A stretch of 64,000 nucleotides of DNA from Corythucha ciliata (taxonomy: Eukaryota > Arthropoda > Insecta > Hemiptera > Tingidae): assembly GCA_038030265.1 (NCBI GenBank), contig CM075938.1:51019189-51083188 (forward strand). Reading direction: 5' to 3'. The stretch's first letter is position 1. Each line of letters begins with the position of its first letter. The translations under genes and the position numbers were made by a program. A model generated the notes under the pieces. That model was given only the letters and a program-made list of their open reading frames with translations. It had not been told where the DNA came from and did no database searches. This document shows, piece after piece, positions 57,647 through 64,000 of the stretch.

Positions 57647-58355
57647 TCACTCGCGCACATAATCGTTCATCCAATGCGGAGGTTTTCGTTCGCGCACTGG
57701 TCTCGGTGGTGTGCTGCGGGGTGAGCTGGGAGCGGCACGCGTTGCTGCTTCCGAGGAGCGTGTAGGAGCTATTGAGTCTTCTTGTTCGTCATGCGGTGCT
57801 GATGATAATGATGATGCGGATACAGATTTCCGCCGTGGAAGAAACATCGTTAGAGCAGGTGGTGGAGCAGGCCAGGAGGGGGCTATTTCCCTTGAATTTG
57901 GAGCTGATGGGAGCGGTACCTCGCACGTGACGAGCTGATCGATGTGACGTTTAAGGATGTATCCATCGTCAAGCTTCACCGAATAATGAAGCTTCCCCAT
58001 TTTCTCGGTGATGGTGCCAAATTTCCATTTATTTGAGCCAGTGTAGTTTCGTGATGCGACGCGGTCTTCCCCACGCGTAGAATGCGAGACGGGGGGGGGA
58101 AGAGAGTAAGGCGCCGTCAGAGGACGGAGCGGGGCGAAGTTAATCGAGCGGCGTGCGGAGTCGACGCTGGAACAGGAGCTCTGCAGGGGATTTGCCTTGA
58201 GCATTTGGAGTAGATCGCCATTTGAAGAGGATGTTGTGCAATTTTTCATGGAGCGTGCCGGCAGCGGAGGAGAGCGGACCGATCGTTCGGCTTGACCGTT
58301 GGTGGACGGCTTTTAAGGAGCGATGAGCTGTTGGCGAATTCCGAACTTTGAGCAA
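57647..58355 (-). pseudogene. Gypsy-4 integrase C-terminal region
   Basis: It continues from PSTNGQAER (catalytic Glu). A frame change near 58300 leads to GTLHEKLHNILFKWRSTPNA and SPAELLFQRRLRTPLD, and another near 58142 leads to NYTGSNKWKFGTITEKMGKL and HYSVKLDDGYILKRHIDQL, a GPY/F-like C-terminal domain. A Ser/Pro/Arg-rich tail follows to the stop at 57647. Confidence 0.85.
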
Positions 58356-59236
58356 TATGAACTGAATCTTTCGGACGTAAAGATAGATGCGTTGTCACTT
58401 ACAATAGAGTGAGGGAGCCCAAATCGAGAAAAAATGGTGCGAAGGTGTGCGATAGTAGACTCAGAGGATGGAGCTGTGGCCGACATGAAAACTTCTGGCC
58501 ATTTAGAGTAGGCGTCAATGACAACAAAAAAATAGCGGCCGTCTTTGGGGCCGGCGTAATCGATGTGGAGCCGTTGCCAAGGACCGGAGGGAGGTTCCCA
58601 TGAGTGCAATGGAGCTTTAGACGGAGTAGCACGAATTTCCATGCATGCGCGGCAGCTTTTAGCGACGGCCTCAATATCGCGGTCGATACCAGGCCAGTAG
58701 ACATGTTGTCGGGCGAGCAATTTCATCTTAACAATTCCCGAATGCCAAGAATGGAGTTCGTCGAGAACCTTGGAGCGGAGGGGAGGGGGTATGTATACCC
58801 GATTCCCTCGAAAGATGATGCCTTGATCCGTTGAAAATTCGGGATCCTTGAAGTTTTTCGATTGAAGTTCCCGGAGCAGGTGAGCAGTTTCAGGACAAAT
58901 GCGGGTGGAATGAGCAAGTGTGTGATAATTGAGCATCTCGGACGAAATCTCATGGATATGAGCAATATTGAGTACGGAGTCTTCATCTGGTTTGTTGTCC
59001 TGAGGGAGCAAAGGAGCGGGTGCGCGGGATAGATAGTCAGCGTTCGCGTGCAGTTCAGATTTGCGATGTTGGATTTTGTAATCGAAGCCGCTTAAAAAAC
59101 GTAGCGTAGCGGATGAGACGGGAGGCGGACATGACAGGAAGTTTGGTTTGAGGAGCAAAAATGTGGACCAAAGGCTTATTATCGCAAAGTAATGTGAATT
59201 GTCTGCCATATAAGTAGTTGTATAGCTTTTTGATGG
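58313..59236 (-). pseudogene. Gypsy-4 RNase H end, integrase zinc and core
   Basis: It runs from the RNase H C-terminus (KIQHRKSELHANADYLSRA, after a frameshift in an A/T run near 59095). The integrase H2C2 zinc domain follows (HSWHSGIVKMKLLARQHVYW, SCRACMEIR), then the core with RLHIDYAGP (first Asp) and GLPHSIVSDNASIFTS (second Asp). A stop at about 58313-58315 falls just before the third catalytic motif. Confidence 0.88.
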
Positions 59237-60449
59237 CTCAGTAGATAGCCGTAGCTTCCCGATCCAATTGAGAGTAGTTCATTTCCGTTTTTGTAAGAGC
59301 ACGTGAGATGAAAGCTATGGGTCGCTCACAGCCGTTGACGATGTGCGATAGAACTCCCGATATGCCGGTCGGACTGGCGTCCGTGGCGAGCGTAATAGGT
59401 AGAGAGGGGTCGAACGGTGCAAGTGTGCGGGGGCTAGCGATTTCAGACTTTAGTTTCTTGAATGCCTGTTCACATTTGTGGTCCCATAGAAATTTTGAGT
59501 TCTTTTCTAATAATTTCCGTAATGGTGCAGTGGTTGTCGCGACATCTGGGAGGAATTTTGCGTAGTACATGACTAACCCAAGGAAGGAGCGGATGTCATC
59601 GCTGGTTTGTGGGCGAGGAGCTTTTTGGATGGCATCGATTTTATCTGAGGTCTTTTTCAGCCCATCGGCCGTGATACGATGGCCTAGATATTGTACTTAT
59701 TTTTCGAAGAAAAAACATTTGTCTTTATTGAGGTGTAAATCGAGTTCTGTGAGCTTGTCGAGACACTTAAATAAGCGCTCCTTGCACTGTTGAATTGTTG
59801 GACCTTGAATGATGATGTCGTCGAAATATACAGCAAGGCCTGGAATGCCTTGAAATGCCTGGTCCATGATTTTTTGAAATTCATTTGGAGCTGTTTTGAT
59901 GCCGAAAGCTAATTTGTTCTTTTTGTATGTGCCTCGGTGTGTGGTGATGGCCATGATTTTGGAGCTGTCGGAGTCCATTTTGACGTATAAATATGCTTTG
60001 TGTATGTCGAGCTTGCAGAAGTAACGGCCACCCTGGAGCTTATGAAATAGGCCTTCGATGAGCGGAATGGGGTATCTAACGTCTTGAAGAGGAGGATTGA
60101 CTGTGTTTTTGTAATCGACGCAGAGCCTGACGGATTTGTCTGGTTTCGGAACGAGAACGAGGGGGCTTCCCCAGTCACTGTGATCCGTTTTCTGTATTAC
60201 GTCTTGAGCTTCGAGAGAGTCCAGTTCTTCGTTTCCTTTATCAAGAAGAGCATATGGTACCGGGCGAGCCTTGATATAAACTGGTTTAGTGTTCGGGAGC
60301 AAGCGTAAATAGCAGGAAATGCCGGGAATGGAGCCGATTTTCTTTTCAAATAGTTGAGCATAACGCGTGAATATGTCGTTCTTTAACTTGGTCAGTGATT
60401 CGTTTTGTAGATGATTAATGCTGTGAATAGTGAGCCCAATGGAGCGCAT
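59237..60449 (-). pseudogene. Gypsy-4 reverse transcriptase and RNase H start
   Basis: A 250-codon open frame (60449-59697) contains WGSPLVLVPKPDKSVRLCVD, KLDIHKAYLYVKMD, FGIKTAPNEFQKIMDQ and the intact catalytic YFDD (59817-59828). A TAA follows (just after KCFFFEK). The connection region continues with YYAKFLPDVATTTAPLRKLL, then RNase H (TLATDASPTGISGVLSH, LDREATAIY). A TGA follows where Trp is usual. Confidence 0.9.
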
Positions 60450-61170
60450 CCAGCTTCTGCCCAGAATAGTCGCAGAAGGTGAGTCAACAATGTAGAGTAA
60501 GAGCTTTCCGGAATAATTGCGGAAGGTAATTGGTATACGGGCTTAAAAATTTCGCCAGTGTAAGTTTTGAAGGATAATGTGGGCTGTTGGAGCGGGATGT
60601 TTATTTGGAGCTTTTCGAATGCGTTTTTGTTCATAATGCTGACTGGACGTCCGCTGTCAACTTCGAATGGAACCACTTTTGAATTTATGTGCACTGGAAT
60701 AATAAATTTATCGTTAGAAGGGCTATCGGTTTTGAGCACAGGGAGCACGTTGACTTTATTTATTTCGAATTCCTCAGGACTTTCGTCTTCCTCGTCTTCG
60801 TCTTGTGTAGAATTGTGGCGAACTGATCTGTAACCAATTGCTTTGCCTAATTTCATATTTTGTGTGAGCGTGAGGATGCATACACGAGCAAGATGACCGG
60901 TTTTTTTACAAGACGAGCACTTGAGCTGAGAGAGTGTGCATTTGCATTCTGACGTTCTGTGGTTGTTTTTCCCACAGCGTAGGTAATAACCCGCAAGACC
61001 TAATTTCTCGTAATCTACTCGGTCTCGTTTAGAGTCGGGTTTTTTATATCCTGAGGTGAGTGATGAGTGGTGGAAGGTGCGGGGGCTGACGTTCGGTTGA
61101 TTGGAGCGGTTTTCATTTGTTTTCGTTATTTTGTAGCATGGTGAATTTGTGTATTGTTGAGGATTAGAAA
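60450..61170 (-). pseudogene. Gypsy-4 gag zinc knuckles and protease
   Basis: It reads a degraded first knuckle (CGKNNHRTSEC, its first Cys replaced) and an intact second, CSSCKKTGHLARVC (near 60890-60935). Protease follows with FEVDSGRPVSIMNKNAF (Asp-Ser-Gly triad). A frame change is needed near 60475 to reach the RT frame. The gag upstream of the knuckles is mostly absent. Confidence 0.8.
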
Positions 61171-61197
61171 TTATTTGATTTCCAACATAACAGAAAT

Positions 61198-61260
61198 TGA
61201 AGTTTTTATGACGAAATTGAATCTTTAATTACGAAATTTGCGTCAAGTTTGCGTGGAACA
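61198..61260 (-). repeat. T2 phrases (right of gypsy-4)
   Basis: A few units such as ATGACGAAATTGAATC continue the array seen left of gypsy-4, which supports insertion into T2. Confidence 0.6.
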
Positions 61261-62270
61261 ATGACCGGTTGTGGGATGCAACCCGCAGAACTTGGCACGC
61301 TCTGGCCAGTTATTAGAATGTTTTTTTTCCCCCAAAGAGAGCCATACCATCGCCAAGACTCAGCTTTCGGACAAATTCATTGTAGTTTTTAGCCTCCTCC
61401 CACCAAATGACACAGCTATAGATAGCTCTTGAGGTGCCCTAGTCTGCAATGGACCATTCTGTGGTTTTGCGGTGCATCTTCAAGCCGCGATTTATTTCAC
61501 GGAGCACCTGGCAACTGTGGACGGTTGAAGAAATGTGGAGTATTTTGTACGGTTGGTGCGCAAAAGGGCGCTATATTTATCTCTACTGTGCTCGGTTCTT
61601 TAATTTAATACTCATGTTAAAAGTAGATAACAGCCTCAGCCGACTGATGCCCCATATCAAGTGACGCCCGGGACGGGGCCACCCCATCGCCCCCCCACCA
61701 TACGCTAAGCTACTGTGTTCTGCTAGGGAACTTCATATTTCACGTATATTGAGCTCCAAAATGCTGTAATTTTGCGGCTAGTCTGACTTTAGGTGCTGCC
61801 CGCTGCCGTGATCAACAAGCCTAGGTTCCGTGGCCACAAGGCCAAAACTTGCGACTTGCAATATAGAGGAAATAAAGACCATAAACTCGTCATTTTTAGA
61901 ATAGTCAGACCCAAAACTTTCAATTTCGCAAGTATTTGCAGCTATTCATCAATCTTTGGGCGCTATCAGGACCGGCTGGACTGGACTACACGCGCCCACT
62001 TAAAAGATTATCATCTACGATTGTAGCAATTTGGCCCCAATGTTGCAATTCTGTGGCTTTTTAGCCATACAATTTATAATATTGAATTACTTATCTGCTG
62101 TAAGTCATTCAATGACTTGGGCGTTGCCAGAGTGGTACAGGGGTGGGCAGTTTCCCTCTCCCAGGCTCTAAAGCGCAGTAGCGGCGGAAAAGGGCTACCC
62201 CACCATTAGATCACTTGCTCGCTTGCGTTAATGGCAAAAATAATTAACGTTAATAACTAAATACTTAACA
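61261..62270. repeat. Spacer and T4-like phrases
   Basis: Positions 61261-61700 hold no recognised feature; the 71-codon frame at 61449 has no domain. From about 61710 to 62060 T4-like units recur (CGTATATTGAGCTCC, TTGCAATTCTGTGGC). The remainder to 62270 is unassigned. Confidence 0.4.
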
Positions 62271-63360
62271 AGTGTAATGCGGTGGTTTTCGATATTTCGT
62301 ATTAGGAGAATGCAGTGCGCAAGGAGCTCGGCTTCCCAGCACATTCCATTCCTCTGGTCATTGAGGGAGGGGGGGGGGTCAAACCTTATCAAAAACGAAG
62401 ATTTGGCCTCTTTTTTCAAGTGTAATGCGGCGATTTTCGATCTTTCGTATTGGGAGAATATAATGTGCTAGGAGCTCGGCATCGGAAATCATTTTTCCAC
62501 GTTGTTTGGTCGAAATGTGATCAAAACTCCCACGTCCTTGGGGAGACTTTAAAATTGGGTTCAAATTGCTCTCGATTGTGACATCGGGCACACCTGTGCC
62601 CATCTCACAACCTAAAATAGCACGCTGAAAAACGCTCTAAATCAATTAAACCACAACTTCTATCATATTGGCAAAAATTCATTTGTTGATGAGCTCCCAG
62701 CACATTCTATTCTCCTAGTCATGGGGGGGGGGGGGTCAAACCTTGTCAAAAACACGATTTGGCCATTTTTTCCAAGCGTGATGCGGTAATTTTGCATCTT
62801 TTGTATTAGGAGAATATAATGTGCAAGGAGCTCGGCTTCTGTCACAAATTATTTCGTCGACGAGCTCCCAACACGTTCTATTCTCCTAGTCATTGGGGGC
62901 AAACCATGTCAAAAACGATGATTTGCCCCTTTTCCCTCATCGTTCTTAGGGGTTTTACGATCTTTCGAATCAGAAGAATATAATGTGCCGGGGCCTCGGC
63001 TTCTGTCAAAAATTATTTCGTCAACGAGCTCCATGCACATTCTAATCCCCTGGTCATCTAGGACCGAATATTGTCAAAAACGTTGAATTGGCCCCTCTTT
63101 TTTTTAAGTGTAAGGCGGTGATTAACGATCTTTCGTATTAGAAGAATATAATGAGCTAAGAGCTCGGCTTCCATCAAAAATTATTTCGTCGACGAGCTCC
63201 CAGCACATTCTATTCTCCTGGTTATTGGGTTGGAAGACCAAATCTTGTCACAGATTTTCAATTTTCCCCTTTTTATGCAGTGTAATGCGGCGATTTCCAT
63301 TCTTTCATACTAGGAGAATATAACGTGCTAAAATGTCATTCACGTTGAGCTCCCTGAGTT
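62271..63360 (+). repeat. Hairpin-bearing tandem repeat, about 168 bp
   Basis: Units start at about 62277, 62424, 62780, 62948, 63113 and 63283, each with ATGCGGCGATTTTCGATCTT, then TCGTATTAGGAGAATATAAT. Within each unit GGAGAATATAATGTGCAAGG, then AGCTCGG, is mirrored 20-30 bases later by CGAGCTCCCAGCACATTCTA, then TTCTCC, giving a stem of about 26 bp. The first unit has lost the loop; the second has about 190 extra bases in the loop. Small frames here are repeat translations. Confidence 0.8.
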
Positions 63361-63369
63361 ATAGAGCAA

Positions 63370-63555
63370 TAATCCCGTATTTCTATGTAACCCTAGATCC
63401 CTGCGAAATGCAGACTCTTCAATTTTGTACTGGAATAAATAGTCTAGTAAAATAGAAAGACAGTCAGTCGATTGGTGTAACGCGTAGAGATAACTTGTGC
63501 GGAAAAATAAAATAAAGTTTTTTAAAAACCATTTTTGTCGTTCGGACCATTTAAC
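63370..63555 (+). other. Candidate 5' LTR of an LTR element at the edge
   Basis: The sequence precedes a primer-binding site and contains AATAAATAG and an ATAAAATAAAG AT-box. Its left limit is not defined and no partner LTR lies in the window. It is identified only by the primer site that follows. Confidence 0.3.
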
Positions 63556-63573
63556 TGGCGCCCGATTGCAGGA
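63556..63573 (+). other. Primer-binding site candidate
   Basis: TGGCGCCCGATTGCAGGA follows CCATTTAAC. TGGCGCCCGA is the classic start of primer sites complementary to a tRNA 3' end in LTR retroelements. A short gag-like frame (LAKSVKIRQLFVKEKLRLVI) begins just after it, suggesting the 5' part of a BEL- or gypsy-type element. Confidence 0.5.
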
Positions 63574-63697
63574 TTTGGCTAAAAGTGTGAAAATTCGGCA
63601 ACTTTTTGTGAAAGAAAAGTTAAGACTAGTTATACGGCGTGACCAATTGTCCCACCGTCTCTCGGAAATTCAAAAAGCATCCTCTTTCGGATCTTTA

Positions 63698-63835
63698 GGC
63701 CCGTATTTATGAACGTTACTTGAATCTTCCTCGAGTCAAGGAACCATTGAGAACAGTTTTGATCACAATAAAAACATCTGTTTTAATGAATTTCAAGGGT
63801 TCCTTAACGTCAAGGAGCGTTCATAAATACGGACA
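63698..63835. mobile_element. Harbinger-like MITE
   Basis: The ends GGCCCGTATTTATGAACG and the inverted CGTTCATAAATACGGACA bound 138 bp. A 3-bp TTA duplication (63695-63697, 63836-63838) fits PIF/Harbinger. It sits between two similar stretches containing GTGACCAATTGTCCCAC and GTGACCAGTTGTCCCAC. Confidence 0.7.
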
Positions 63836-64000
63836 TTAGTGTGACCAGTTGTCCCACAGTTTTCGGGAACTCTAGTTGAAGTGTGATCGTTCCCACTTTC
63901 GCCGCCTTCACCACCGAAAAAGCCAAAAAGAACAACCATTTTTGGACATTCACGAGCGACAAAAGAAAACAAAAACAAAACTCTGCACATCTTCAAGTTA

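Larger units (their letters stand above)
57269..61192 (-). mobile_element. Gypsy-4: LTR retrotransposon with target duplication
   Basis: A minus-strand gypsy element is flanked by the perfect 5-bp duplication GAAAT (57264-57268 and 61193-61197) inside T2 repeats. The 3' LTR is 57269-57504. At the other end only about 9 bases match the LTR start (complement of TGTTATGTT, ending at 61192), so the 5' LTR, primer site and most of gag are deleted. The pol differs in clade from gypsy-1, -2 and -3. Confidence 0.85.

Noticed and set aside
57711..57938. Plus-strand frame opposite the gypsy-4 pol tail
   Set aside because: Antisense of the Ser/Pro/Arg-rich integrase tail.

Overview
The window looks like a piece of an invertebrate nuclear genome, most likely an arthropod. 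Jockey-, R1- and I-type LINEs occur together with Ty1/copia and Ty3/gypsy elements, hAT-type DNA transposons, and one compact two-exon gene with a TATA box and an 80-bp GT-AG intron. The species cannot be named from the sequence. No rRNA, confident tRNA, operon or CRISPR structure was seen. Almost everything recognisable is transposon debris, and every transposon reading frame is broken.

Layout. Positions 1-900 hold the only supportable host gene, a minus-strand 55-residue secreted-protein candidate with TATA box, intron and poly(A) signal. Positions 1.5-8.8 kb are arrays of short degenerate 'phrase' repeats (families T1, T4 and T5 here), a unique stretch at 4.7-6.8 kb, and a truncated hAT-type element E1. 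A copia RT/RNase H remnant plus partial LTR follows (8.8-10.0 kb).

Positions 11.5-22.0 kb are one nested block. A minus-strand Jockey-like LINE (LINE-1 here, a local label, not L1) sits in T1 repeats. It is interrupted by hAT-type element E2 (perfect 8-bp target duplication) and by a roughly 6-kb insertion made of an I-like LINE 3' end and a second Jockey-like LINE (LINE-2). LINE-2 is itself split by a CACTA-like transposon (18124-19852). Positions 22-27.7 kb are phrase arrays T1, T2, a palindrome-bounded array T3, and T4, with an internally deleted copia inside T2.

Positions 30.1-33.0 kb hold gypsy-1 (plus strand: primer site, gag, protease, RT, RNase H). Positions 33.25-36.3 kb hold an R1-like LINE (minus). 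Positions 38.5-48.06 kb hold a minus-strand gypsy (gypsy-5) split by hAT-type elements E3 (38792-42751, containing E4 40225-42560) and E5 (43501-47713, containing a CR1/Jockey-like LINE end and a small MITE). Positions 48.06-50.7 kb hold gypsy-2 and 53.07-54.37 kb gypsy-3 (both plus). Positions 57269-61192 are gypsy-4 (minus), with a 5-bp target duplication but a gutted 5' LTR. The right edge has a hairpin-bearing tandem repeat of about 168 bp (62.27-63.36 kb), an LTR/primer-site candidate, and a Harbinger-like MITE.

The most striking signal is shared architecture among hAT-type ends. About 26-45 bp inside the 5' terminus of E1, E2, E4 and E5 lies a palindrome in which a G run and a C run flank a short core. 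The core bases differ between families but keep their pairing. Several of these elements carry internal arrays of the T1 phrase, which suggests how these diffuse repeats spread.
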